Assembly (NCBI GenBank): GCA_900617975.1
Contig: UZAE01014749.1
Span: forward strand, 1-11,034
Length of the DNA stretch: 11,034 bases
Origin: Rodentolepis nana
Lineage: Eukaryota > Platyhelminthes > Cestoda > Cyclophyllidea > Hymenolepididae
Direction: 5' to 3'
Shown here: in pieces, positions 1 through 8,500 of the stretch
Numbering within the stretch: position 1 is the first letter of the stretch
How the letters are laid out: each line of letters starts with the position of its first letter
The notes under the pieces: generated by a model
What the model saw: only the letters and a program-made list of their open reading frames with translations
Told to the model about the DNA's origin: nothing
Database searches by the model: none
Program-made: the position numbers and the translations under genes

Positions 1-1
1 A

Positions 2-295
2 AGGTGCAACGAAATTAAAGCTCGAAAAAAGGGAAAACAGTGGACAGTGGCACTCTCCGACATACCCGACTGGCCAAGAATCAAAGCCGTTGCTGAGTTT
101 AGACTACGTACCGGACACGATTGCTTGGCAAAACATCTTCACAGTTTGGGAGTATACACTCAACCCACATGCTCTCTATGTAGCATACAGGAGGAAATGG
201 AGAAGACCCACCTGATTCGGTGTCCAGCCCTAAAGACAAGGACGGAAAGCCAGAGATACTGGGAAGCAAGAAGACGGCTAATGAACTGCTATTAA
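2..295 (+). CDS. LINE polyprotein C-terminus with CCHC zinc knuckle (5' partial)
   Basis: The frame is open from the left edge and ends at TAA (293-295), giving 97 visible residues; the true start is off-window. A GTG at 47 is internal, not a start, because the frame continues upstream of it. The conserved stretch AVAEFRLRTGHDCLAKHLH (visible residues about 29-47) matches what I know of the region after the RT/RNase H domains in arthropod LINE proteins. It is followed by a zinc knuckle of form C-x2-C-x9-H-x3-C with ligands C57, C60, H70 and C74, and a basic tail ending WEARRRLMNCY. In these elements the polyprotein nicks target DNA and reverse-transcribes its own RNA in the nucleus; the terminal knuckle is thought to help nucleic-acid binding. 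No frameshift or stop is visible. It is not a host gene. Exact clade is unknown. Confidence 0.85.
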   Translation, partial: RCNEIKARKKGKQWTVALSDIPDWPRIKAVAEFRLRTGHDCLAKHLHSLGVYTQPTCSLCSIQEEMEKTHLIRCPALKTRTESQRYWEARRRLMNCY

Positions 296-388
296 TTAAC
301 TGCCATAAATGTACTTCCCACGCTTGGGAGAAGGTGAAGTCAAAGTTTAAGGGCTAATGATGAATATCATAAAGCCTGCCATTTGAAA
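296..388 (+). other. LINE 3' UTR with two predicted hairpins
   Basis: This region runs from the stop codon to the A/T tail. Two short stem-loops can be drawn. The first is 315-330: TCCCA (316-320) pairs with TGGGA (325-329) around loop CGCT, with a T-G wobble at the base. The second is 352-376: GGCT (352-355) pairs with AGCC (373-376), and ATGAT (357-361) with ATCAT (366-370), around loop GAAT, with unpaired A's between the stems. The second hairpin overlaps the segment shared with the minus-strand copies. By analogy with stringent LINEs, whose RT recognises a 3' stem-loop, it may be the recognition site for target-primed reverse transcription; that role is inferred. Confidence 0.5.
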
Positions 389-420
389 TAATAATTATAT
401 TTACAATTATATAAGTATTA

Positions 421-1120
421 ATTTCATCACTCAATTGAATTCATTTAGAAACCCAAAAAACCTTGGAATTCCAGATTTAGAATATCTAGTAAATAAAGAA
501 AAAAACTTTTCCAATATTCATGTTAAAATCTAATTTCCATTCTAGATTTTGATTATTCGCTTTTATTTTCAATTGTTTTCGCTTGAGTCATTTTAAAACT
601 TAATACCAATAACAAACTCAAGTGAGTCAATTCTATATTGAACTGTCAACAAATGATTAATCCTTTAAAGTTTTATCTTCTAAATCTAACAAGTAAACTG
701 AAATCTGGATTAAGTTTAATATTCTGCTATGTATTAGATCACGTTTTAATCAGATTATTGTTTGTTTGATTGAACCAATTTTCCGTGAGACTGCAATAAT
801 CAGTTGTTGTATTATTACTATTGTTATTATTTTTTTCAATTCCTCGCGATATTGTTGCAGAAATAAGTTTGGTCGTAATATATCTCACAGACGCATTGAA
901 TCCAAAGTTGTCATAGCTAAATCATGGTTAGATTTTATTTGATTCACCAGTAAACGCTAACATCAAATCTAATGCACTCAGTTACCATAAATTCTTCATG
1001 CTGAGTAACCAAAGACAACGTTTGCTTGGCTTTATTTGTGTAGTCTTCACAAGTCAAGCTGATAGTTCTTCACGTCTTTGGGTCTTTTTAATTCCCAGTC
1101 ATCCAGCAGACACTGAGTCG
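421..1120. other. AT-rich non-coding stretch, no gene seen
   Basis: No open frame of useful length, RNA gene or recognisable repeat family is visible. AATAAA-type words occur, as at about 493-498, but no transcript end can be tied to them. The only low-complexity element is the degenerate trinucleotide run at 803-836. Confidence 0.6.
803..836 (+). repeat. Degenerate TTR/TAT trinucleotide run
   Basis: The run reads as imperfect GTT, ATT and TTA units ending in a short T-run. It is a decayed microsatellite with no coding context. Confidence 0.6.
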
Positions 1121-1302
1121 ACCTCCCAGCGTCTAGCTACAAAATGTACCGAAAAAAGCTCTTTTCAATGCAGATGAGTCGTATTTATCGCTCGCTTCCA
1201 TCTAAAAGTGAGAGGACCAAGAGTGAGCAGCAAAAGGGTTGAATTATTCACAGCAGATGAATGCACGCTCCTAGGCCTACGTCGTACGCGTCTATAGGAG
1301 AT

Positions 1303-1345
1303 GGGGTGGGGAAGAGGGGGTGGGGTTTAGGGGGCGGAGGGAGGG
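1303..1345 (+). other. G-quadruplex-forming tract
   Basis: The tract contains G-runs of 4, 4, 5, 4, 5, 2, 3 and 3 bases separated by loops of 1 to 4 bases, which satisfies the usual G3+ N1-7 quadruplex rule on the plus strand. It includes a GC-box-like core. Quadruplex folding is predicted from sequence only. Confidence 0.75.
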
Positions 1346-1470
1346 TGATAAAATCAAAGAGGAACATCCCGAAAGTCGATTTTTCTACTATGCGTGCATA
1401 TGGGAACGAGTCGGTGAGTGGTTTGGGAGAGCTTTACTCATCGCGGTTTACTTTTCGCGCAATGGATACT

Positions 1471-1487
1471 GCGTGTGTGTGTGCGTG
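1471..1487 (+). repeat. Short GT-rich microsatellite
   Basis: An alternating purine-pyrimidine run of GTGT type, interrupted near both ends by GC steps. It is short and lies within the GC-rich pocket. Confidence 0.6.
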
Positions 1488-1565
1488 ATTTTTTCCGAAA
1501 AAAAACACTTTGCAATTGCCGATGCGCAGTCCACTAGCGTTACAACTGTGAAAGACTTTTGGTGA

Positions 1566-3352
1566 TTAACAGAGCGGAAATTGTTACAGCAATACCTTAC
1601 GCGGTTGCATTCATTTTGTGGTTTTATAATTAATTCTATTTTGAAAATTTAGCAGGAACCACTATTTACCAGATGTAATGGTTCAATTGGAAGGGTTAAG
1701 TAAAAAATGTTTAATCAAAGTTTTACAGATAGCGCTATTATTAACGGACCCATCTTCGGCTCAACCTCCTGCAGATATTGAAAACAATAAAATTTTTAAA
1801 TTTCAATGCACATACCATTTAAAATTAGCACTGTTTAATACAAGGAAACAATCTTCGTAAAGGAAACAAGGGCCATAATTTATTAGAAATTAGGCTCACT
1901 GTTCATCGTTGTAAAATAGTAAAATTATTTGCCTAAATATTGCCATGAAATAGGTGAGCCAACTCTCATCACACATTGGTTGCAAAATTCCTTCCACTGA
2001 AAGTCACTTTTCGTTATGATACTTCTTGCTTCAAAGCCCACCGTTACTCTGGCGATCAGAGTCTCAATTGACTCTCCAAGATACTAAGAGAATCGTTGTG
2101 GAAAAATTGAACCTACGATAAACTCCTTTCATTTTAAGTTTATTCATATACTAACTGATTCAAACATTACTGTTTCACTAGTACGATTTGAACTGCGTCA
2201 TAATGCTCCATTAAACCTAAAAAAGTGAGGAGTTTAAAATAATATAATCAACTTAAATAAGGCTTATTTTGCTTTAAGAACTTTAGCACAGTATGAGTAT
2301 AAACTTTCAAAAATTTCGGTATATTTATCCGTCATAGTTGAATAGGTCTGGGAATAGCTTTAACATTAATTAGTATAATTGTACTGATTGAAAGGTTCGT
2401 CGCTAAGGTAATGTGGAGTTGTCAATTGCCTTTTAAAAAAATTTTAATTAAAGGCTTTAATAAGGTTTTTACACAAAGTGGCACCAAACGGTTGCCAACA
2501 AAATTTAGTACTAATCGATCCATATTTTAACAACAGAGGGTATGCCATAACACTTCAATAATTATGCAGTCAAATGCCTTTACATTTCCTTCACAAAATA
2601 GTTGATTAGAGGAAGGTAAAAATCCTGGGCTCTAAAACCTAGTTTCACTTGGAGTGCTCTATAGGTAGTCAGATAGCTTACTGTTCAAAATGAACTTTTT
2701 GAGAGGGAGTATTTGCGGCGACTCACTAGATTATAATTCGACTCAATTCGCGGGCAACCACTCTGAAAAAACATAATGTCACGGTGATATGCATTTTAGC
2801 TTTTAGCATGAATCGAGCGATGTAAAGCACAGTAAACATCTTTTTACTAAAGGTAATGGTATTTCACTTTAATTTCAGGCGAAAAAATTTACCGAACGAA
2901 CTTGCCCTTCCACATCAAAGTGAAGAGGCTATAAGTGCAAATAAGTAAATTCGCACTAATTCCTTTGGCCTTCAGTGTACCGAGCAAAATGGATAATTTA
3001 AACCTCAAAGGTCACCTGGTGAAAGTTTGCGTACTATTAATTGGAAGGCCTGTCACAGAGTCCAAATTCTTTTTAATCTGTTGCATTTTAAAAAGTACTT
3101 GATCAGACAAGTTTGCGACAATGCATTTGGAAGTATCAGAACTCCTCGATTATTTTATAATTTACCTCTGAGCGAAACTAAATAAATAGCATTTCAAATC
3201 ATTTTCTTGGGTCACAATATTCCGAATCTCTTCTGCATTACCCTAACTAAACCTAAAATCCACCTAAATGTTGTAGTGAATCTAGGTGTTTGACATGATG
3301 GCTGAGATAAAGGTGGTGAAACTCGTATCACCAAGTCTTTTTTAAATAGAAT
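1566..3352. other. AT-rich non-coding stretch, no supported gene
   Basis: One 60-residue open frame (1678-1860, plus) is present, but its composition is what AT-rich DNA yields by chance and I recognise no domain. An imperfect inverted repeat sits at 2428-2455 and an E-box palindrome at 3012-3022. No transposon termini or RNA genes were recognised. Confidence 0.55.
2428..2455. repeat. Imperfect inverted repeat
   Basis: GCCTTTTAA (2428-2436) can pair with TTAAAGGC (2448-2455) with one bulged T, around a short A/T loop. The arms are mostly A/T, so chance is plausible. Confidence 0.4.
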
Positions 3353-4438
3353 TTAATTGCCAGTACCCACGTGAAACCTCAACACAAACCTAAAATACAT
3401 CACATTCAGTAGCTCATTGAAAAGTATCGTTTTTGATATATATCTTTCGTGAACGCGAAAGGGTAATTCGTCATGCAAGGAAAGAATAACTTTCAATCCA
3501 TCAGAAACTATTGTGTCACGCAAAGTACCTCTCTTTCTTTTTGATATACTTTCAGTTACCTTTCTTACCATTTGCTCATAAATGCTACTCTTGAGTAAAT
3601 GATAAACACTTATTTGAAATATAAGTATTTTTTTTATTCCAATTCATCTTGAATTTATATTAACAAGAGGTTGTTTCTTGAGGCATTCCGTGAATTAATA
3701 TGTTCATTTTAAAAGCAAAAAATACTGATGTCAGATTTTCCAACAAAGAAGGCTTTCTGAAATCGTAACACCGATTCAAATGTGAATTACATTGTTCAAC
3801 CAATATGTGCTGCTAAACATTGAACAATATTCAAAGTTAAATTTAATGAGACAAATGAAATGAGACCAGCGTTTATGAGGAGCTTGAACAAAGAGTTCCA
3901 AATGGTAAGATTTCTGAAATGCTTGTTCTTTGTTTGAAAAAACGCCGACAATCTCCCTTATAAATCTAATTTTAAAAGTATTGCGAGTACATGAATCATT
4001 AATTTACGTTGATTTTTTAAAACTCATTCATATCTGTACTTATTTGGTTAAGTTTATTTGGTAGTTTATTAAATTTCTGAAGGCTAAACATGACCGTCTC
4101 AAAAATTCCCCCTTTGTAAAAACGAATTTCTATCGAAATAATATTGAATGATTTTGAAACTGGCATTATATTACTACTATTTTGTCCCTAATACATTCTC
4201 TAAATAAATAAACTATCATACGTTGAAAGAATAAGTCAAAAATTAAATTGAATTCGTTTCGCTGCATGCTATGGAGAAAATTTAAATAATGTATTCTTTG
4301 AGCTAGTTTTACCAAATTATCAGAGTATAGTTCAAATAAAGTACCTATTAGAAAGCTGCTTCCCATAATCCTGCATAAAATTGAATCAACTGCAGAAGTT
4401 AATGAAAGATGTTATCACTTTCCTATTGTGCTCCTTAT
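3353..4438. other. AT-rich non-coding stretch, no supported gene
   Basis: Two minus-strand open frames of 72 and 66 residues (3353-3571 and 4166-4366) occur. Both are A/T-codon biased, lack any motif I know and look like chance frames. The inverted repeat at 3784-3832 is the only structural feature I would single out. Confidence 0.5.
3784..3832. repeat. Inverted repeat, 9-bp perfect arms plus outer 4 bp
   Basis: ATTGTTCAA (3791-3799) is the exact reverse complement of TTGAACAAT (3820-3828), with a 20-base loop. An outer GAAT/ATTC pair (3784-3787 with 3829-3832) extends the stem across a 3-base bulge. It may be a hairpin or a pair of inverted protein-binding sites; the function is unknown. 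Confidence 0.6.
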
Positions 4439-4699
4439 TCATTTGCCCCATCTTTGTTTATTTGCATTAAAAAGACGAATATTCGGGCGTTTCCGATGAA
4501 TACAAAAGACACTTTGTGCAGTTTTTCTCCTTTGCTTTCCCTGTCTACCTGTCAGCGGTTTCTCACCAGGTGAAAAAGCAGTTCTGAAGGGAAGTTGTTT
4601 CCTTTTCAACTGAGTGTCACAGGGGAATACCCCCCTATAAATGTCTGCAGTTGGAAGACGGGTGAAAATTTTGGACAAAACACTGAGCTTAACTTTCAA
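4439..4699 (-). CDS. Doubtful 86-residue basic ORF, unrecognised
   Basis: This is the longest open frame in the window apart from the LINE protein if that frame is counted from its left edge. It runs from ATG (4697-4699) to TGA on the minus strand and encodes a lysine/arginine-rich product with no transmembrane segment, signal peptide or motif I know. It coincides with a patch less AT-rich than its flanks (about 4460-4680). That could mean old coding sequence or a decayed repeat, or simply explain the lack of stops. Nothing in the neighbourhood supports expression, and I do not assign a function. A chance ORF is the more likely reading. Confidence 0.12.
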   Translation of the reverse strand: MKVKLSVLSKIFTRLPTADIYRGVFPCDTQLKRKQLPFRTAFSPGEKPLTGRQGKQRRKTAQSVFCIHRKRPNIRLFNANKQRWGK

Positions 4700-6604
4700 A
4701 CTATTTAAAATAATATTTCCCAGGAAGGTTAGTATTATTAAATATCGGGAGTCACTCAGAAAGTGGTTTGTTGAGGTTACGTCAAACTACTAGCAAGGTA
4801 AACACAAGTGATAAGGGAGGAATTTTAAAATAACGTCAAGATGTTATCAATTTCTACACGTGAAATGAAAATAGTATAACATCTTTCCGTGCGGTGAAAG
4901 ATTAGATACCGCAAGGTTGCTTTTTAGTATGTAAGAAATGGGCAAATTTGTGGTGTTGCGATATGAACGAATTTGAGGAAATTAACCGAAAAACGGAACA
5001 TTGATATCACTAATTGTGTCTAGATTTTGTGTGCAAATCTATTAAATCACGAGGACTGAACATTATGGCAAACAGAAAATTTGTTTCACTGATAATAATA
5101 GAGAAATATATTTTAAATTTTACCATTTGGATCAATACATGAGTACTTTAACGATAAGTTAATTGTTTTTGTCTTGAAAGCACTTAAATGAAAGTGTCGC
5201 AAACACCAATTTACTCTGCATTTAATGGTTTTCATTTCCACGGAAATTAGTTATATTATAAGTTGTAAGTTTAAGGCTTCAATAAACGAATGCTTAAAAC
5301 TGTAGAAATAAGGTAATGCGAGCGTAAGTGAGACTCTATTTCAAATGCTACTTTCAAATATATATAATTACGTGAATAAAAGAAACCATGAAATTGAAAT
5401 TAAATGTACTTAATTTTTGTAATCGGTTTCCGATTTATTATATTTGACCATATATATCGCGATTTAATTATTTATCGGATTGACAGCGGAAACGCCAATT
5501 CTTTTTTGTTTATGCTTACTGTCATTGCTGCCAATTCGCCAATTTTGCTAACGTTTATGCAAACTCTCCAGTATTTAGGCCACAGTTTATATGACGAAGT
5601 GAAATGCACATATAAATGATAGGTTTGAAAGCGTGTCAAGTCTGATTTATATCTTTTAAAGTAAGTGATACAAATCGTATTTTGGTACAAAAAAAAGTGT
5701 TTGAAAATTGGTAGTTACATCGATTTTTCGGAATTCTTGTTCACAGACAAATCCACTCTAGTTAAAGTGCTAGTCTCCCTAAAGGGTGCATATCATTTGA
5801 TTTGTAAATGAATGCCTATGTCATCAGTTTATCCTAGTTACGACCAAATGTGATGGAAGGAATAAAGGTACTTTAGCGTTTTGTAAAACATTTATTTTCA
5901 AAGTTGAATAAACAATTTCTACAGTTTGAATAGTGTCAAAAATACGACAAAAAGAGTGTGTAATTTTAATTATTGGAAGCCCATTAACATTGAATGTGCC
6001 TGCAAATGAAATGCTGCATACGATTTACAGAGGGAGTCACGAAAAAGGAAATATTTAAGTTTGAGTACTGAGCGTGGATTCTGGAAACACGCAGTTATCT
6101 ACAATTTTATATACCCCACCATGCAACTTCAGAATGTCCAACTTGCTTATCTGACTGCAAAATTTGTGAAAAGAACTTTCCTTAACTCTTCACACCAAAT
6201 TGACTTGTTTGTATCTTTTGATAGCAAAGTTTAAATGGACAGAGATGGATCTTTCTTTTCAGTTTTGCCCTCTCCTGCTTTGCCATACGAAGTTCCGTCA
6301 AATAAAATGACAATTCAATACTCAAAATCATTGCTTATTGCCATAATAAAAAGTATTACAACTGATTGCCAAGTAAGAAAAAAATCCATTAGAATCGCAA
6401 AACTCTGGAAGAATTCATATACTGTATAAATGCAGATCAATGGTGGTGATTTTATTTAAGAATTGGAGGCTACAGGGTTTTTTTTTAAATGGAATGAATG
6501 ATTGATAGGTGAGCATAATTTTGGATACTATTCAAAGTTATGTGCTTCGAAATGCAAAATTTGCAGTTTGCATTAATTGATGCCAAACATGATATAATTA
6601 TTTC
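4700..6604. other. AT-rich non-coding stretch, no supported gene
   Basis: Open frames at 5404-5619 (plus) and 5472-5690 (minus) lie antisense to each other, so at most one could be real. Both are rich in A/T-only codons (I, F, Y, L, N, K) and neither shows a known domain. A 64-residue frame at 6235-6429 (plus) is similar in character. A run of nine T's sits at 6478-6486. I see no RNA gene, satellite or transposon terminus here. Confidence 0.55.
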
Positions 6605-6607
6605 AAA

Positions 6608-6682
6608 GTATTTATTTATTTATAACAAATAGCAGGCGTTATGATAGGTATCATTAGCCCTTTAGTTGGTTTCGGACTTCAC
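6608..6682 (-). mobile_element. Minus-strand LINE 3' tail, second copy
   Basis: Read on the minus strand, 6627-6663 matches the 3' UTR core of the left-edge LINE (about 350-385) at roughly 31 of 36 positions by my hand alignment. The shared word GTGAAGTC (334-341 in the left copy, 6675-6682 here) shows that homology reaches a little further upstream. The element ends in a (TAAA)n-type tail, seen on the plus strand as TATTTATTTATTTATA (6609-6624). Beyond about 6682 I cannot align it to the left copy, and no zinc-knuckle coding sequence is found. It is therefore either a 5'-truncated diverged LINE or another element sharing this tail. Confidence 0.75.
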
Positions 6683-6860
6683 AGAGGGGAGGAGGAACAT
6701 CAAAGTGAGAAGAATTAGGGAGGGGGAATAGAAGAGTGATTCACAGATGTAAAAGAAACAGACAGACACGAAGGCTCAGAAAGGGTAAGATGAGTACTCT
6801 GTGGGGGTCGAATATGACATATGGTGGGGTGATGGTAGTTTGAAGTGAGAAGTCAACTGC
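6683..6860 (-). other. Pyrimidine-rich (minus strand) block upstream of the LINE tail
   Basis: On the plus strand this block is dominated by G and A (GGGGAGGAGG, GGGAGGGGG), so on the LINE sense strand it is pyrimidine-rich. It directly precedes the recognised 3' tail and may be more of the same element's 3' UTR or the body of a tail-sharing element. No coding or pol III promoter boxes were recognised. Confidence 0.35.
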
Positions 6861-8465
6861 TAGTTAATAGACTTTTTTGCCGTATGATTATACATTGCCC
6901 AGGATGCACCACGAGGAGGTAAGTCTATCCCACACCCCATTTCAAAGTAAATAAGTAGAGATTTACGACTTTTCCCTTTTTGAATTTGACAATCACACAA
7001 ACCCTGATGAACTCAACTTTAATTCTGCGACTACACTTACGTGTAATCTATTTGTCTTCTACCAAGTTAATACCTCCCACTTGAGATAATTTATGGGCAT
7101 ACACAAATATCTCACTCAAAGAGGAAGACTACTTAAAGTATTCCGAAACAAATTAATCTTTCAGCAATTAAATGATTCAGGGAACAATATTGAAAATGCG
7201 CAAAAATCGAATTAAATGATATTTTACAAGTCAGTGTGAAAAGCTTTTATTAAAATTGGAAATAAAAAGTGTTAGTTGAATTTCTGTTTAAATTATTAAT
7301 TTATTATTACTCGTACACCCCATTCAGCAATACCCATTTAAAATCATTCGAAATTCACAGTTTCGAGTGTCCAGTACTTCCACCGGCATTGAATTCGTAC
7401 AATTGGTGATCATCTTCTCCACCTCAAGTTTGATTAAAACTCCTATTATTGTCATAGTACATCATTCATAAAACTCATAATTTTATACATTAAGAATCGG
7501 CTTCGAAGTCACTTTTTTGCATTTTATGTGTGATTTCAGTTCTATGTCAAAGGAATATTCAATTAAACGCAAGACTTGTTTACACATGCTAGTTGACGAC
7601 TCCTATCAGATATAAGATCCGGAGACATAAAGCATCATTCGAATAAGTCAATTTTCATTATTCAATTTATCGGAATCCGCTTTGACGTGGATTTGGTTTT
7701 GCGTGCATGTCAATTAAAATTGATGAATTCGCTCCATTGAATATGCACTTTTTCGCCACATAACTTCATAAAATAGTAAGTTTCTTCACCAAAAGTTTAG
7801 AATTTAATGTAAAGACGCTTTTTAGAGTAGGTTTTAACTAACGTGTTCCGTCTCTTAGTTGCTTTTCAATTCTAACTCCCCAAAATGAATGACTGCTGAT
7901 TGATTGGCAAAAGACAACCATTGTAAATAACCCCCCTGAATAAACTAACATTCTTATCTTCATTGTCACCTTAGACAATTTATAAATGTGCCATATTTTG
8001 CAAAAAATTTCATCTTACAACTCAAACCCATTGGATTGTAAAGTTGTGCTGAAGAAGTCCAAATGACGCTTAAATTAGACTTTTCGAAACAAAAATGCCA
8101 TTTATAGTAACTGCCCCTTCCCTGGTAAATAGCTTAAGTGGATACCGCTGACTGAATACGATTTTAGCTTGTAATGGCACTTGCGTGGTAAGCACCAATA
8201 TAAACCGCTTCGCGTGTGTCGGTAATATAATGCCTAGCGATTGCAAAATGGTAAGTGCTCAATTATTACTGTGGTAGTTTTCTCTCAGATACACACACAC
8301 TAGTCAACCTGAGGATATATATAATGTATATTCATACGTTTTATCGCCTGAGCATAAAATTTTAGCTGCATTTGCTCAACTTCCCAGATTTTTACACCTC
8401 AATAGTTATTACATTTTACAGCTTTGTTCATTTACGCGTCACTTGCGTTGTGAATAAAGAAGGTG
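6861..8465. other. AT-rich non-coding stretch, no supported gene
   Basis: A good 5' splice-site match, GAG|GTAAGT with its GT at 6919-6920, is isolated, with no exon I can support. A 43-residue minus-strand frame at 7324-7455 has less AT-biased codons than most here but no recognisable domain. A short AC run lies at 8291-8300. Confidence 0.5.
8291..8300 (+). repeat. (AC)5 microsatellite
   Basis: Five perfect AC units, preceded by AT. Too short to be notable beyond being a simple repeat. Confidence 0.7.
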
Positions 8466-8471
8466 AACCGC

Positions 8472-8480
8472 TATATAAAA
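8472..8480 (+). promoter_or_regulatory. TATA-box-like site, weak
   Basis: TATATAAAA is a full TATA-box match in a slightly less AT-rich flank, and a TCAT lies about 28 bases downstream (A at 8500), where an initiator would sit. No credible open frame follows (an ATG at 8522 stops after six codons). In DNA this AT-rich such matches arise often, so this is a candidate only. Confidence 0.15.
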
Positions 8481-8500
8481 CTATCCAACTTTATAGGTCA

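Larger units (their letters stand above)
1..416 (+). mobile_element. 3' end of a non-LTR retrotransposon (LINE), cut by the window edge
   Basis: This block is the terminal part of a LINE in plus orientation: the C-terminal end of the reverse-transcriptase polyprotein (2-295), a 3' UTR of about 95 bases, then an A/T-rich tail from about 385. The tail is degenerate (ATAATAATTATATTTACAAT type) rather than pure poly(A). The right boundary is uncertain because no target-site duplication can be read without the 5' end. The assignment is supported by two further copies of the same 3' UTR core on the minus strand at about 6608-6682 and 10998-11034. The reading frame is unbroken in the visible part, so this copy is probably younger or better preserved than the other two. 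I infer a Jockey/I/R1-type LINE (apurinic-type endonuclease, RT, C-terminal zinc knuckle), but the clade cannot be fixed from this fragment. Confidence 0.85.
1240..1560 (+). promoter_or_regulatory. CpG-dense GC-rich pocket, possible promoter/first exon
   Basis: This stretch is clearly richer in G, C and CpG than its AT-rich surroundings. CpG-containing words are packed together, for example CACGCTC, CTACGTCGTACGCGTC, CATCGCGG and CTTTTCGCGC. It holds a G-rich tract (1303-1345) with a GC-box-like GGGGGCGG (1330-1337). A strong 5' splice-site match, G|GTGAGT, has its GT at 1414-1415. These signs fit a promoter with a non-coding first exon on the plus strand, but no TATA box or clear initiator is seen, and a decayed mobile element of different base composition would look similar. 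Two overlapping plus-strand frames (1261-1488 and 1320-1565) span it; neither resembles a protein I know, and their length is expected from low stop-codon density in GC-rich DNA. Confidence 0.3.

Noticed and set aside
1322..1334. GGGGTTTAGGGGG resembling a telomeric repeat unit
   Set aside because: It occurs once inside a general G-rich tract, and the usual arthropod telomere unit TTAGG is not tandemly repeated here.
1261..1565. Two overlapping plus-strand ORFs of 75 and 81 residues
   Set aside because: They occupy different frames of the same GC-rich pocket, include translations of the G-tract and GT repeat, and match nothing I know. Low stop density in GC-rich DNA explains them.
1678..1860. 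60-residue ORF with a hydrophobic stretch near its N-terminus, like a weak signal peptide
   Set aside because: The hydrophobic run is preceded by a long mixed segment, no family is recognised, and the length is within chance for this composition.
2170..2205. Minus-strand word GTTCAAATC resembling a tRNA B box
   Set aside because: The flanking T-stem does not pair properly and there is no A box or acceptor stem at the right distance.
3353..4366. Minus-strand ORFs of 72 and 66 residues (3353-3571, 4166-4366)
   Set aside because: Codon use reflects AT-rich background, no motifs are visible, and they have no supporting splice or promoter context.
4896..4920. ATTAGATACCGC, reminiscent of a conserved small-subunit rRNA segment
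   Set aside because: The similarity is limited to about ten bases, and neighbouring sequence shows no rRNA features, so it is most likely coincidence.
5404..5690. Antisense ORF pair, one with a membrane-like hydrophobic composition
   Set aside because: Hydrophobicity follows from T-rich codons (F, L, I). The two frames overlap on opposite strands and neither has a known domain.
6235..6429. 64-residue plus-strand ORF
   Set aside because: No recognisable domain, and A/T-driven composition in its second half.
6909..6924. Near-perfect splice donor GAG|GTAAGT
   Set aside because: No acceptor-bounded open frame precedes it; an isolated donor match is expected by chance in several kilobases.
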